DNA of 64,000 nucleotides from Kappaphycus alvarezii (lineage: Eukaryota; Rhodophyta; Florideophyceae; Gigartinales; Solieriaceae). The notes below the pieces were generated by a model. It saw only the letters and a list, made by a program, of their open reading frames with translations. It did no database searches and was not told the DNA's origin. Where the stretch lies: contig NADL03000689.1 of the NCBI GenBank assembly GCA_002205965.3, positions 496,001 through 560,000 of the forward strand. Direction: 5' to 3'. A program made the translations under genes and the position numbers. Below, piece by piece: positions 27,407 through 40,280 of the stretch (the first letter of the stretch is position 1; the number at the start of each line of letters is the position of its first letter).

Positions 27407-28398
27407 GCAGTGATTGGGATGGACTGGCGGATGGGATGCGGAAGAAGCTATGGATTTTTCATCATTCTTATTCGTTGGGTGTTTTGAGCGCACCGACGAG
27501 ACTACCCTAACAGTTAGGAACTAGCCGCATTGGACATGTCAGCATCGTCCGGCGGAACCCGGGACGATATAGCCATCACTACAGATGACCAGATGACGAC
27601 ACAGAAGCGTCAATGGATTCTACGGCGAACCGTTCCGGTAGCGGTGAAAAAGCGGCGGGGAATGTTCGGGATGAAATCAGCAATAAAAGAATATAAAGCA
27701 CAGGAAGGTGCGCCGACAGAACCAAATGCGATCGGCTGAAAGGAGAAGCTCGGGGCGGATAGGGGGCTGTCGGGAAGGTTGGGGTTTCGGCGGGCTAATT
27801 TGCCGTCGAGGTCGCGAATCTTACTCCGGTGGGTCATCTCAGCAGCTCCTCCAACGACTTGAGTAGCCCTGGCGCGGGAAGAAGATTTGAAGGGGGAAAC
27901 TATGGTTGTACGCATGTCGGGGGGCGGGAGGCGGTGTGGTTGGGCTCGCCCGGTGGTTGTAGCAGTATTTCTGCAGGCTGGAGCCCAGTGTCAGGGACAA
28001 GAAAGGGGGCCTCGAACTCGAACTCGAGGGCGACAGCTCGTAGGACGTTGAAGGAGAGGGTTTTGTGAACAGAATTACGGCGGTGGAATCGGCCGAAGCC
28101 AAACAGGGAGAGGTCGGCAGTATGGTCCTCATATATATTCTTACGCTGACGGCAGTAATGGCAATGAATGGCAATCAAGCGATAGCTGGCTCAAGTAAGC
28201 TGGAACGGCAACGTGCCTCTGCAGCATATTAACAGTCGAGTGAGTTGCGGCAGTTGAGAAAAGTTACTTGAACATTCCCGCTCTCCATGATTTCGTAGCT
28301 GGTGGGTTGAGAAACGTATATTCAGATTGTTCCGAATTTGTTTGTGTCCGAAAGGCCGTAAGCGGATAGGTCACTATGCTTTGCAAGGGATTACTAAA
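27407..28398. other. Intergenic region with doubtful small ORFs
   Basis: A 67-aa plus-strand frame from ATG 27536 to 27739 (MSASSGGTRDD...) has a basic middle (RRTVPVAVKKRRG) and could be a small protein, but it has no recognisable homologue. Minus-strand frames at 27839-28178 are compositionally odd and probably spurious. The rest shows nothing. Confidence 0.3.
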
Positions 28399-30670
28399 TT
28401 AACTATTGGCGAAGCGGAGGTTTGTAGCGCTTCTGCACCGGTTTTCAGATAGACTAAAGACCATTTTCCTCCTTCGTGGTAGCGATAATGCTAGCGTTTG
28501 TGCGAAGGTCAATAAAGTAAGATGCAGCCGGGCTTTGCCGAAAGGCGAGACCGCGGATGCGGAGGCAAGCCTTAGTGGGAGGGAGTGTGGGTGGCATCCC
28601 AAGCGTCACTGTGTGAGTGGCATCCAAAGAGTCATACTTTAAAATGGTCCCGTCCCGAGGCGCCCCATTGTACCCTGTTTAAGATCGTAGAGGTATAGCG
28701 AAACGAAACAGTAAGTGCATCGGGTGTATAGGTGCCGAAGTCTGGAGAGGAACCATGGCCAGGGACAGTAGTGGGGAAGGAACGGATGAGGGGTTCAGCT
28801 TGGGCGAGCAAAGAAACGTACTCGCCCGGGGATGAGCGTCCAAACGGTCGTGAGATCTGAGGGGCGGGGTATTGGGCAGAATTTGCACACGAGGGAGCCG
28901 TGTCAATGACATTGGCGTCGACGGTGGCATGGCGGGGGGTAAATTTCGGCGAGCTTTGTCCGTCCAGATGGACTGGGAGGCAAAGCCTGGTTCAAGGCTT
29001 GGTCCGTGAGAATGGCACCATGAAGGGACTGGAAAGAGGTCCTTTGGAGGTCGGCAAACAGACGGGCAACGGGATGAGATTATTGCGAATCTGAGAGGCG
29101 AAAGGTGTGGGTCCTCAGGCAGGCAAAGGCGCACAGCCGATGCGTTGGACAAGGTGCGCGACAGTCGCGGACAACGCACAGCAGGCGAAGGATGCCTTCA
29201 CAAGCCTCGAGTTCGGATTGCAGGAAAGTGGCTGTAAAATGCTGATCACCGAGTGGCGCTGCAAGAAATTAGAGGCCATGGTCGATGCATTCGTGAAGGG
29301 GGATTTCATGGAGGGAGGAAGGGCGAGCTTGGCAGGAGATGGAAGGCCAGCAAATACGCGTTTTGCGCTGGTTGAGGTCCAGGTCAACGGCTAGGCGGCG
29401 ATCCAGGATCAACGGTAGTTCAGTTCGAAGACCATCAAATGTCCCAATATGAGTGCCGCCATCACATTACACTGATTAAGGAGGATTTCTGTGGTTTCCG
29501 CGATCCTGCGGACGAGGGGATGGGTTGTACGGGAGAAGAGCAACATATGGGCTGGATCCCCCTGCTTGGTACCCCGGGACCTGTGAACCAAGGTGTGTTC
29601 CCAGTTGGGAACTAGCAGGGTTGGTTGCGGGAACAATTGCAGAGCATGTTGATGAAGCGGGTCAGGGTCGGCGTATGGGAGGGGAAGAGGTCGAGCATAG
29701 ACTGGCGACTCACACCGTTGAAGGCATTGTTTGCCTTCACCAGAACAGCTGCAAAGTTGGGGATGTGGGAGACGGTTTGGAGAAGCGAGCGTGTATCATG
29801 GACAATGCCACCCATGCCTGCTTTGACGCTGTTCGGCGGTTGGAACGGGGTAAGAGAGTCCCGCGTGTCATCGATGGCGGCAGGGAGCAAAGCTTATGTC
29901 GCGATGCCACGAGGCACCGAACCGACGGCGATGGGCTGAAACTCGTCGGTCTGGGTTGAACGAGTAGGGCTTGGCGGCAGCGATGGGAGGAAGTAAAGAA
30001 TCAGGGAGATCGCCAGAAGCGATGCGTTTGACAAGCTGGGTGAGCGCCAAGAGCGCCGTGACCGCTGCGCCAGGGCTCACGGATGTCTTGACGAGCAAGT
30101 AAAAACGGGACGAGGTACTACGGTTAGTCCCAGAGGTGGAGTTGCGTGAAACTCGCCGCGCTATATGCACCATGACGGCCTCAGTGAAGCGGAGCGGGGC
30201 GCTCCTGAAGTGAGCCGGTCCTTGACGTCTACGACGGGAGGGTTGTGTATAGAGCGCATGGAATTTCCATAGCGGGCGTCGGCCCAGAGCGCTTCAGCTC
30301 GTCACAAGCGGTGGTCATCAGTCGTGACGGGGGTTCGGGGAAGTCAGTTGGTCTGAGGCCGCTCAGGGCGGTTGGAATGGGCCGTGATTTGCTCTGACCA
30401 GGGAGCATTCCGGTGGGTTTGGGGGGATGCGGCGGAGGATGACGGTGGGGAGCATATGGAGAATAAGGAAGGTGCAATGGACGGCGAAGGGCTCACTTGC
30501 AGGGACCACGTTTCGGACCAGCTTGACGAAGAGCCGGGCAATGGGCTCATGCAGGCCCCAAGAATGTCCAGAAAGATGTCAGGCTCTCGATGCGGAGCCC
30601 GGAGAACGTCGAGGGGCTGGCGAAGGTCGCTTGATAGGGCACAGACATGACTTTCTTGCGTGCTAGTCAT
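28399..30670 (-). pseudogene. Decayed LINE-like reverse transcriptase, copy 1
   Basis: Minus-strand frames in several registers line up with the order of a non-LTR retrotransposon RT. About 30,020-30,110: LLALTQLVKRIASGDLPDSL. About 29,890-29,930: QPIAVGSVPRG. 29,706-29,745: VKANNAFNGVSRQSML (D/KxxNAFN motif). 29,547-29,590: SRGTKQGDPAHMLLFS, the QGDP motif. The catalytic YxDD box should lie near 29,460, but the frame there reads NVMAALIL, so the aspartates are lost. Thumb-like sequence continues to about 28,400. At least four frame changes are needed. The plus strand is very G-rich here. The element's boundaries cannot be set. Confidence 0.65.
28585..28635 (+). repeat. Two-unit tandem repeat, about 26 bp
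   Basis: GTGTGGGTGGCATCCCAAGCG at 28585 is followed by GTGTGAGTGGCATCCAAAGAG at 28611. The duplication lies in the 3' part of the LINE-like remnant. It is too short to interpret. Confidence 0.6.
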
Positions 30671-31984
30671 GCTGATTAGTTGGTTACGGGGCTGAGGCGA
30701 GGAGGGGAGGTCGCGGTGACATCAGGAGCCTAGGCTGGAGCGGGGTTGTGTGGGAGGAGGCATGTGGGATGTCGGTCATAGCTGCATCTGGGCCGCGGGC
30801 AATAGCCGGGTCGGGAGCAGGGATGGCAGACGGGTGGAAAGCAGTTACACCGGTCTTGGGCATAGCGGAGGCGACAGGGGGGTCCCGACCGGATTCGGCG
30901 TTAAGGTCTGAGGTCTGAGGGTTGCGGGTAGGGTGTGCGTAGGCAGGTCTGGGAGGGATTTGGATGGGGGTGGAGACCAGGTCAAGGTGGGTTTGCTCGC
31001 TTGAAGCGGCTCTTTGCAACCCTCGGGAGAGGAAGACATGCGGAAGGTTGGCGGGTGGAAGTGCTATGAGCACCAGTGGGATGAGTTGGATTTGGCGGGG
31101 AGAAGGTAGTGGGATGGGTGACAGCAGGTGGGATTGAGCACTGGGGGGCAGGGGATGTGGGGGTCGTCGTCGCGGAAACAGCGAGGGTGTGAACTGCGGC
31201 ATGGGCAGGAGTAGCAGTTGGGTTCATTGCGGGGTAGCGGGATGGGTGGGGGGGAGCCGGCGGGGTGGGTCATGGAGTGGCATGGAAGTCTGCGGGGGCG
31301 CAGAGGACTTGGGCCATGGTGTGGGAGAAGGACGAGACCTTTCAGCGGAAGGCCACGTGTTAGGGGCGTGCGGTTCGGTTTACTAGGCAGCAGTAGACGC
31401 CTTGGGGAGCGTTAGGGGTGAGATGCACGGCGAACCTAGGAATTGGAGCAATGTGTAGCTGGAGGACCGAGAGGGGAAGGGACGCAGCGGAGAGGGCATG
31501 GGGAATGGTAGGGAGGTAGGGTTTCTGGAAATAGATGACAACCCAGCAACCAACGCAAAAGATAATGATAAGGTGCGGTAAGGAGATGTGGGCTATCGCT
31601 GCTCCGACAGGGATGCTGCGAACGCCTTAGGAAGTGAAGGAGACAGACGGGTCATGAATATGGCCACTGCACCAGAAGAAATAAGGGGAGGGAGCGGCTT
31701 GGGGCGACCAGTGCGGGGATTGAGCGGGCGGACCTTCTCCGCAGACGCGGAAGCTGGCTGCATTTGGAGGGGCAGCATGGGGCTAAGGGGAGGTTGGGGG
31801 CAGGAGCGCTGAGCAGTGTTATTGTGGGGGGGTTGTTCAAAGAGGGTGCGGCGGCCGGAGACTCGACACTACTAGGGGGAGAAGGGCAACGTACTACCGC
31901 AGCTCAAGAGTCCCTTTTTCTCCTGCGGGGTTAGGAGCGAGGTGGGAGGGAGCTCGCGCATTGGATGACTTGGTAAAGCTGTCT
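30671..31984. other. G-rich stretch between two LINE-like fragments
   Basis: Minus-strand frames give long proline/serine-rich sequences (for example 30684-31202) that look like the disordered part upstream of a LINE RT or simply reflect the C-rich strand. No domain is recognisable. It may be the 5' half of copy 1 or the 3' half of copy 2. Confidence 0.35.
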
Positions 31985-32427
31985 TCAAGAATATCGGAAC
32001 TTCACCGATGACGACAGAAGTTGCCGTTCTTCCCATCCCGCTCCTGCGGGGAATGAGGGACCCCCCCTTCCCCCACTTAGTGTGCGGAAGCCTGTAAACG
32101 GGGACGAGGACGGGTGGCGCAGAATTAGGCGGGAAACGAACTCCCTTAGAATAGTGCCGATCGCAATAGGGTGGGAGTTGATCAGGGGATTTCGGGAGAC
32201 CAAGTAGTGTCGAGCATACAAACCGAGGTACTCGAAGATGTGGAGCGAGTACCGTCCACGACACTGTTGATGAACTTTGTGAGTTCAACAAGAGCAGAGC
32301 GGGCCTCGTGTGAGCCCCCCATGCTCATGAGCAAGACCAGCGAACACACGGAGCCGCAGACCGTCAGGACTCGGCGGGCTATATCTAGGAAGAGAACGCA
32401 GTTGACAGCTGACGTCGACGACTGCAA
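31985..32427 (-). pseudogene. Decayed LINE-like reverse transcriptase, copy 2 (N-terminal part)
   Basis: Two minus-strand frames give ARSALVELTKFINSVVDGTRS (about 32,250-32,320) followed by INSHPIAIGTILREFVSRLI (about 32,100-32,165). These match, in the same order, the LTQLVKRIASGD...QPIAVGS region of copy 1, so this is a second RT fragment of the same type about 2 kb upstream on the same strand. It is frame-broken and truncated after the fingers region. Confidence 0.55.
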
Positions 32428-34592
32428 AAAATATGCAAGGGAGCTGATTGCGGCATGTTGGCGATACCGGGTTGGTGGGCTGCGAGTGAAGCTTGGATTT
32501 GGCTTGTAAGACGAGGCTCACATGCTTTTTTGCCATCAATTATGGCCTCGACAACGTTTGCAATGACGACGACAATGACAATCATCATGGGGGGTTTCGA
32601 CAATAGCGAATGAGGCGCATCGCATAGTCCTCTTACTACACTACTATTCCGGTGAGTTTTTTCGACTGCGAAACATCCGTCCTGGAGGGCAGTTCGATTA
32701 GAAAGAGATTCTGCATATTTTCTTGTATAGTCGCGAACTTGCAAGAATATCCTCGGCGGAGTGATGTCCTGGATTGGGATTCGAGACCAAACGCGGAACT
32801 CTGCGGAGAGAGACATTAGTGATGTCTCTGTCTCGCATTACATGTTTCGAGCCAGCCACTTCGGCACATAACTCACATTACCCATTACCTTGAGCATGTC
32901 TAGCATACACCGGGGGGTAGCCGAACCACAATTTTCAAAAATTAAAGAACCAAATCATTTCTCATATGCTAAGGCGGAGTGTCTCTAATGAGAGAGAGAA
33001 ACTGGGACCTTTATTGAAAGATTAAAGTGTAATCATCTTTACCTCATGGTTTATAAAGTGGGCTTGCTAAACAGACACAACCCGGCAAGGGCTTAACCGA
33101 TGATTTCTCCAGCAAAGCGGACGGAAGAAAAATTCCCCAATGAAATCTCGACAAGCCGGAAAAGCAACGGGTTGAAAAATCCCTGATGTAAGCGATGTGG
33201 TTTTGGAAAGCGATGACAATAGCGACGGATTCTCGAAGTGAGCGATCTTGAGTAACACCACTAGGACAGCAACAGATGGACACCCCGCTTGCTGCGACAA
33301 AGACAGCACTGGTTGGGTGCGGCAAAGTACGCTGAGCATTGCTGAGCCTGATCGAGGAGGACGGCCTTCCCTAAACGACTTTTCCAAATTGACCCAACGT
33401 GCTTTAATGAACCCTTGAATTGGAGCTGCCTTATGTTTCTGACGTACGAAGTTAGAATGACGCGAAATATCTCTGCGCAAGACATGGATTCGATGCAGAT
33501 CTCGAAGGAAAACTTTCGAGTCACACCATCAAAAAAATGAATACAAAAATCGATTTCTTGTGCACAAAAAGCATATATTAGCTAGCAGCAACTCCATATG
33601 GCTTGATAATTTCACAGCTGTCTAGCGAAATATCGCTGTGGATCTTCCGATGTTTGAACATCTGCTCGGTAAGTGCAAGCTGTTGGATGTCGTCTCCAGA
33701 CATTTTGACTAAATGAATCGTAGATAGAAGGATTATTGGAGATCATTAGTGTCTACATGAGATTTTAACTCCCCAAAAGCATCCTAAGAGGGACCTTTGG
33801 CACAACAGTTACCGGAAGCGCAGAAATATTGCTGAGATTTTCTCAAGACGGACTCTATACAGGCGACGCTATTTATGGTGGAGTCTTTCATCCAAGAAAA
33901 TCGTTTTTAGCAAAAAACCAAAGGTATGAATTCAACGGAATGGGCTAGCCGTTATCCTACATATTTGAGAGGCAAAGATCTTGCGTGGAGTATTCACGTA
34001 TTTCGTCGAATTCAAATAGGATGGAAACTATAATGAGGACTCGAACCTGAAAAAAACTTTAAGAATGTCTCGTTGGTGAGTAAATTAGCTAGTTAATGAA
34101 TATCGCGATGAAAACCAGACACTTCGTCATGAATAGGATGATTTTAAGCGCTTCAACAGGGTGTAATTTTCTCTTCATTTTGAATTTCGATGGCTTAGAA
34201 ATGGCAATTTTGAATTTTGTCTGTTGTAGGTCATCTTTGAAGTCTCTTTTAATGTAATCAGTCTTAATCATGCGAATTTTGTTGATCTTTATTTAATCGT
34301 TAGTTGTCATTGACATCAATGCCATTGCGGTAACGATGCCTGACAAAGCCCTTAAGATAAAGATCGGTAATGAAAGGTGTATGTGAAACGGAAGATCTAT
34401 CCTTGATTTCTGGTAATCGTAAGCTCTGAGCTCAACTGCAGGTCCAAACGCTGCGGCGATCGACAATATTCGTACTGGGCTGTAGGAGAAAGATCTGGGG
34501 AGGGGTGTAAGGAGTAAAAGGAAACTGCTGTCGTGGGCACCTTGGATGGGGGACGGGTGTTTACACTTGCCATGATTTACGCCACTAATGGC
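32428..34592. other. Intergenic, nothing convincing
   Basis: Overlapping minus-strand frames at 33044-33524 (87-137 aa) are unrecognised and switch frame, so they may be an old element fragment. From 33,500 to 34,590 the DNA is AT-rich without ORFs above 60 codons. A GGTTCGAGTCC-like box on the minus strand near 34,040 was checked as a possible tRNA and rejected. Confidence 0.35.
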
Positions 34593-34866
34593 TGCTGTTA
34601 TAAAAATGTGCGATCAGTCCTGTAAGTCAACAACATAATAGATAGTTGGGTGATACAATTTTACTGAAATGGATGGGCTGACGCTGTTGCGCGGGCAGTG
34701 CTACAAATTCCTAGAGTAGAGCGTAGCTCCACTTTTATATCTCTTTGATCATTCCCCTTTTGTGTCGGCCAGAGAAGGGTGATCTCCAAGATACTAAAGA
34801 GGTGAAAATATGTGCAAAACTGCACTTAAGGTATAATGTGTGTCACGTTGAAATTAGTACTGTACA
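34593..34866. repeat. LTR of the copia-like element, left copy
   Basis: Starts TGCTGTTATAAAA and shares with 40281-40552 the landmarks GATCAGTCCTGTAAGTCAAC, TTTTACTGAAA, TCTCTTTGATC, CTTTTGTGTC, GAAGGGTG and CTCCAAGATACT. The right limit is uncertain. A GTACTGTAC motif lies at 34857-34865. Confidence 0.75.
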
Positions 34867-36429
34867 ATGCGAAAGGACAAATCATGTTCTGGGTCTTATT
34901 ATTATCCTGGGTTACACTTAATCACCAAAATACCGCATTTGGGTCTGCAGACAATCGTCGAGAGTCAATATGCATTTCTCTCTGGTAGACTATAGTATCT
35001 TATTACAATTCCCTAGGACTGCTACAGTATATAAAGGACACTCGAGTACCCATCTGCGGGAATCGAGAGAACAACAACTTTCCATCTTGTCAACTTACTT
35101 CAGTGTGAATCAGGAATTACACTGTAAAATACAGCCCCTTCCAATCCCAAACAAACTCTTTGCATGACATGTAAAGAAGAGATATTAAAAATTGTGGGTG
35201 GCATGATAGCAATCCCATCTCCCTTTGTCCCACGATCGGCGGCTTTTTTCCCGAAAGATGCCTGTGAGATTGTACTGAACCACTTGTCTGTTGCTTTTTT
35301 TTTGTTTCCCTGTGAATATGATTCGAGGGATGAATGGGCAGCATGAAAGCGCATGATGAAACAACACAGCGCATTGCTCCTGGTCCCTCCACTGTGCGCC
35401 CTCGTAAAAGTCTCGGTTCTCGACAATCACGCATGAAGACTCGCTAAATCCTGCAAAAAAACTGCCCCTCTGCCTGCAACCTGCACGCAAATGACACTCA
35501 AAGAAAACTGCGATTGAAAAATTAGTAATACCAGGACTAGATTCTTCGTTGATGCCGGACCCAGCGCAAGGGCTAACAATGAGCGTTCGCACGCCGCCAG
35601 CACATATTCGAGCAACAAATTACAGTCTGCTCAGGTTGCAATCGGAGAAAATGTCGTGTAAATTATCGCCAGGACACAATATGAAATCGATAGAGTTGTA
35701 TTCGGGAGCGGCATGCAGATTGGGAACCAACAGTCAGAGCCAGGCATATATTACGGATTCCATACTTCCGTCAACGATACCATGAGTTATTTTGAGATTG
35801 CGCATAGGACTTTGACGGCACCTAATTGGGGATACAGGCAAATCACCTCTCCCATGAGGGTACACTTTATGCATCTATAGATGAAGCACCTCGTGATTGT
35901 TCTCTCAGTATCCGAAGGGCTTTGAGGCGGGGTGCCCTGGGTTGTGGTAAAAAGAACTTCGTGCTTGAGAAAATAATCAAATTATGCAAGCGAAACACCG
36001 GTGTGGCAGCCGTCACTGGCAGGGGGACAGGATGTCAAGAGCCATAGTCAGCCCTTTTGCAGTACATTATTCCATATTAATGCAATCTAACAACACTAAA
36101 GGCAAGATTAGCCTGTGTTCTGTTCTCCATTTTGCGTGACATGCACAACTTCTGTGGTGAATCGGGGTTTATTGGGGCGAAACACAACCTGCTCAAATCA
36201 ACTTGAAAGCCGGCCAACCTTGGCCAGGCGGGAGGGATGGTTCAAAGACTCAGCTTGAAACTAGCGTTACGCAAACCGAGGTTGCGAGGGTAACTGCACT
36301 AAAATAGGACGGGGCGCGCCCTCCAAATTATCGGCGGTCTGAAACATGGTGTGTGACTAGTTCAAATCGTGCGCAGCTGGGGTTATTGTGTTGAATATTG
36401 CGTCCTTGTCAACACGAAAATTGGAATCA
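34867..36429. other. Interior of the copia-like element without recognisable coding
   Basis: Frames here are short and overlapping in several registers (35100-35618 minus, 35549-36047 plus) and match nothing. A TATATAAAGG box lies at about 35028. The segment would correspond to the 3' untranslated part of the element plus later insertions. Confidence 0.35.
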
Positions 36430-36777
36430 TCATGGATACAGCCGAGAAGACTGTAACCTATTTGTGTAGCTACCTAGAAAAGTCTTCAGTTCCAGGGAGA
36501 GAGAAATTGAGCCATCAAACATATCACTGAAAGCTATGAATTCTCCGGACATTGCTAAACATTTTACACGCATCGACTTGTATGAAATAATAAAAAAAGG
36601 TGCGTCCTTCCCTGTTCCATGTCCAAGAATCACGATATATACTAACTGAAACAACAAATCAACATTATTTGCGCACGATAAGTCCAAAAATCCGACAATC
36701 TTGAGAGCGTTGCTGTCGGGCTTCCGTATCTTAAGCTTTATTCTGTATTCAACAGCATATTTTATAGCTTGGGCCAT
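36430..36777 (-). pseudogene. Copia-like RNase H fragment
   Basis: A 115-codon minus-strand frame matches the copia RNase H pattern: KIVGFLDLSCANNVDLLFQLVYIV (here split: KIVGFLDLSCANN, then LFQLVYIVILGHG), then SYKSMRVKCLAMSGEFIAFSD. In active elements this reads roughly DAS...N...Q.G...YKS.R..RSVLAAE, so the first Asp survives as D in FLDLS and the Glu as E in SGEF. Upstream RT is missing or unreadable. Confidence 0.65.
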
Positions 36778-37221
36778 CCTCCGAATAGAAAAGCCTTTCT
36801 AAGCATCGAAAATGCTCTCAATGACTTGCGCTAGTTGCAATATTTCGAAAATACAGTGCGTGCGTAAGTTACATAACGAGGAGAGCTTCATATGCATTGA
36901 ACGAAAGCGTTAGAATGACACATCTGCTGGAAAGCACTCTAACATCCTCAAATAGAAATTTTGGCCTATAATGATGTCACCATTCTATGCTCGCTTGGCA
37001 AGACTTGGACGAGTAAGGCACAAGTCAGGAGAGAGGATTATTTGGAGTCATTCAAGGGAAACAAGGGCAAAAGGAAAAAGCCCTTCGGGTCCCGGAGTGT
37101 CATTCATCGCATTTTCGGCGCAAAATAGCGCAAACATCTTGCCTACATCAGGCTCCGATGCTTTTATCTTCTGAAAGGTAGTTAGGAGTGTTTAGTGATA
37201 CCTTTCTCGCAAGCTTAAAAA

Positions 37222-37539
37222 CTAATGAGCTTCCAAACCTGCCTTACCGACAGTAACATCGGAAACTATTGCCAGGTGAAGAAAATCCTTGACAAATTGA
37301 GAACTTTGGTCTAATGGAATCTTATTTGTTAGTCCCGTGTAGACAGCTGCCCAACATTCAATAATGGTTGCCCAGATATATTCAGTAGATAGGCACGGTA
37401 AGAAGCGCACAACAATGAATCTTGTACCTTCATCAACAATTTGGAGTGCTGGCTCGGTAGCAATTTTTGTAATTTCCATATCGATGCATTCAATAAAATT
37501 GACATCCTCAACCCCTAGGGTAACTTTGAAATCGGTCAC
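37222..37539 (-). pseudogene. Copia-like integrase core fragment
   Basis: A 105-codon minus-strand frame carries IVDEGTRFIVVRFLPCLSTE, IWATIIECWAAVYTGLTNK and LDQSSQF, the central part of a copia-type integrase that normally reads VDxGTRFSAARFL..., TIW..I..CW...YTGLPN..L.DQGSQF. The Asp of the DQ.SQF motif is present. The 5' part of the core and the Glu motif fall outside the frame. The pattern is strong despite substitutions. Confidence 0.7.
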
Positions 37540-39157
37540 AGCACTCTCACATTTCTTGCAATGTGGTTATGGTTTCTGCTGTTGTTTCCTCCGGTAGAGA
37601 TATTTTGATAAAGTCGTACCACTTCTGTACTGTGGTATGCAAGAATTGCCGGTGCAGTCTCGACAACTGCGAGTGAGTGAAGGAAGTATCATTGAAAACT
37701 CGAATCGGGACGTAGAGATGTGAGCTAAGATATCAGATCATAGGCATAGACTATTAGTCATAATATACCGTGCTTACTTCCCTGTTGACGTGTGGGATTC
37801 TGTTCAAAAATCTGTTCGAAACGGTACGGGGAGTGACAGACTCCCTTTCCATGACATTCAAGCAGAGTAGTGCTCGGATGTTCGCCTCGACAAAGTACAG
37901 CGTTACCGATATTCTTGGAATACCTAGTTGAGTATCGATAGGTATTACAGTATTTCCAAGAGATGCGTACGAGGCCTCCGCAAAATGGAATCGATTTGAG
38001 AAGGTAAAATTTTCTTACAGTGAATTCAAAGCATGTTGCATATCTTGTTAAACTATTTGCTACTTACCAAGCATGAGGGTGCTCCAGTATCACGTATAAT
38101 ACCCAGAAGTCGTCCAATATATCCCCCAGATTTGAATCTTGAAACGAAAATATCCGTCATTTAGAAGTATTTCCATTTTTCCGATTCCGGTAATCGGTTT
38201 GTTTCTCCTTGCGACGGGGGCGCGTACAAAAAAATTTTCTTTTTACTGTAAAGCCCAGGTGCCTGGAAGAAAATACTCCATGGAACTTCTCATGTCTGTC
38301 TGTTGTGAAGCCATTGACGGCGGGATCTTCGTAAGAAAAATAGATCTTTCAACAGACTCAATACCGTTCTGATTGGGACCCTTGGTACCGGAAAAATACG
38401 GATCGAATTACTGGAGCTTACTGGACTGTTCTTCTTGCCCATCTGAGTCCGAGTCGCTGCTGTTACTAGTATCACTTCTATCTTGGTTCTTGAAAATATC
38501 AGAAAGAATATGAACAGAGCAGTCTCATTTCTCCAGACGGCGGTCAAGATGAACGAAAAAGTCTTCTCTTACGCAAAGGCCCTTTTAACTCAACGAGGCA
38601 ACACAATTTACGCATTCATTACGCCTTAAGGCCTCCCCAAAGACCTCAGACGAGCGCATTTTAATACGGTTGTCGGCAAAATTTCGCCTGTTATATGCGT
38701 CAAAGTCCCGGCGAGAGCATCGGGGATTGCGACGGTACCTAAGAAATGTGTACCCTCTTCGTCTCCTTTATTGATTCGCAGTCTGGAGACTGCGGCTATT
38801 GCAAGTGAGCTACTTTATCTGGCAAAGGTTCTGGATGGACCCATGCAAGAATTTTACGAATTTTGAGGGAGTAATTGTGAGAAGTTTTAATCAGTATAGG
38901 GATCTTATACTACTCCTGAAACTCTTTCACTGCCTTCCGCATATAATAATTAAATCTTACGGGCTTCTGCATGGAAGTCTGGAGGCCACTGCGGAGTAAG
39001 ATCACTGATGTGCTCCACAAACTTGGTGAGTACATCGAAGACCTCTCTGATTTTCCTTCTCGTGCACGATTGGCTTAAGAAGAAGCGTCTCGATTGAACA
39101 ATTTGCTTGAATCTGCTTAGCATTAATGAGATACATATTAGTCATTACCTTGACCAT

Positions 39158-40106
39158 TCATGTGCAGTTCATGGTGATAATGAAAGTATTCAGGAAGAAT
39201 CTTCGAGCTGAACCATCAAGATTGCGGACGAAAAAATTTGCCTTCTGAAAGGGCAAGAAATTGTACTGCCTAGCACAAATACTATAAATCTGAGGGATTT
39301 CGTCGATGTCCCGCGATTTATATCCAGTGAACCTTCTGTCATCAAATATATTTCGCACATAGTTCACCTTGTGAGAGTCATCAGAGAAATATAGAGGACG
39401 GCCATTATCATCGTTCGGCGTTTTGTTAGAGAAAGAACCTCTTACAATGTTGCCTTCATCAGCAGGGCGGATGCCAAACTGGTCTCTAAACGCACCTACC
39501 GCAAACGTTGAGGCCCCACTGCTAGAAGGAGTACCGAAAAAGTGATGACTACCGTCATGATTGATTTCAACAACAAGAACAAACACAAGATTGATATCTT
39601 GAGGTGTAGGTTAATCGTGATGTTGGCGATTTTCAACGCCTTGAAAGCGGTTGTTATAACAGCGGTGATTCTTGAAATTCATAAATACAGCATGGTTGAG
39701 CTCAGGACTGCAATTCACGGGGTTGCAAAGCCAGGTATTTGAACTGATATTCCTTTCATTTCCATCAATGTCAGAAGTCCTCAAACATTCCAAGTAATCC
39801 TCCAAAACCTTCTTAAACCCATACAGCTCGGCAACTTTAAATAAAAATTTAACATTTAACAATGAAATGAAAAAGTATTACCCAAAAAGATGCTTTTATG
39901 CTCGGGAGGAAGGTCTTTCATGTACTCGACATTATCTTCCGCACATAGTAAGTCAAAGAGGCTTCTGATGCAGAAACAGAAGGAGAATTTGGAAGCTGAA
40001 AGTAATCAATGGTGGCTTTGGTGGCATTCATCATTCTTGTAGGTAGGTCATCACTCATAGACGACGTGTATATCATCTTCAGCATCTGGACGCACTTCTG
40101 CTTCAA
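39158..40106 (-). pseudogene. Probable 5' (gag-side) coding remnants of the copia-like element
   Basis: Three minus-strand frames (39918-40106, 39611-39862, 39158-39586) in different registers lie just inside the right LTR, where gag is expected. They are rich in Asn, Asp and Phe and share the composition of the integrase fragment. One has SGASTFAVGAFRDQFGIRPADEGN and NGRPLYFSDDSHKVNYVRN, which look like ordered protein. No gag family motif such as CCHC is seen, so the assignment rests on position. Confidence 0.4.
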
Positions 40107-40280
40107 CTAATTTCAGGAAAGTGGGGGCATGGTGCTTTATACTTCCTTAGACGAGATTCTCGATATTACAAGCGATACTTCCACCGATACGAGACTGAAC
40201 TTGCGACACTTCGGAGAGAGATCGGCACAGTAGAGAGGGGTAAACGAGTCCGAATTATGGTACTATCCGCATCTACTATC

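Noticed and set aside
29525..29959. 144-aa plus-strand ORF (and similar plus-strand frames at 28.4-31.8 kb)
   Set aside because: Antisense shadows of the minus-strand LINE-like RT motifs.
34025..34105. Possible minus-strand tRNA (GGTTCGAGTCC-like T-arm)
   Set aside because: No matching acceptor stem or D-arm (no TAGCTCAGTNGG-like A box) at the right distance.
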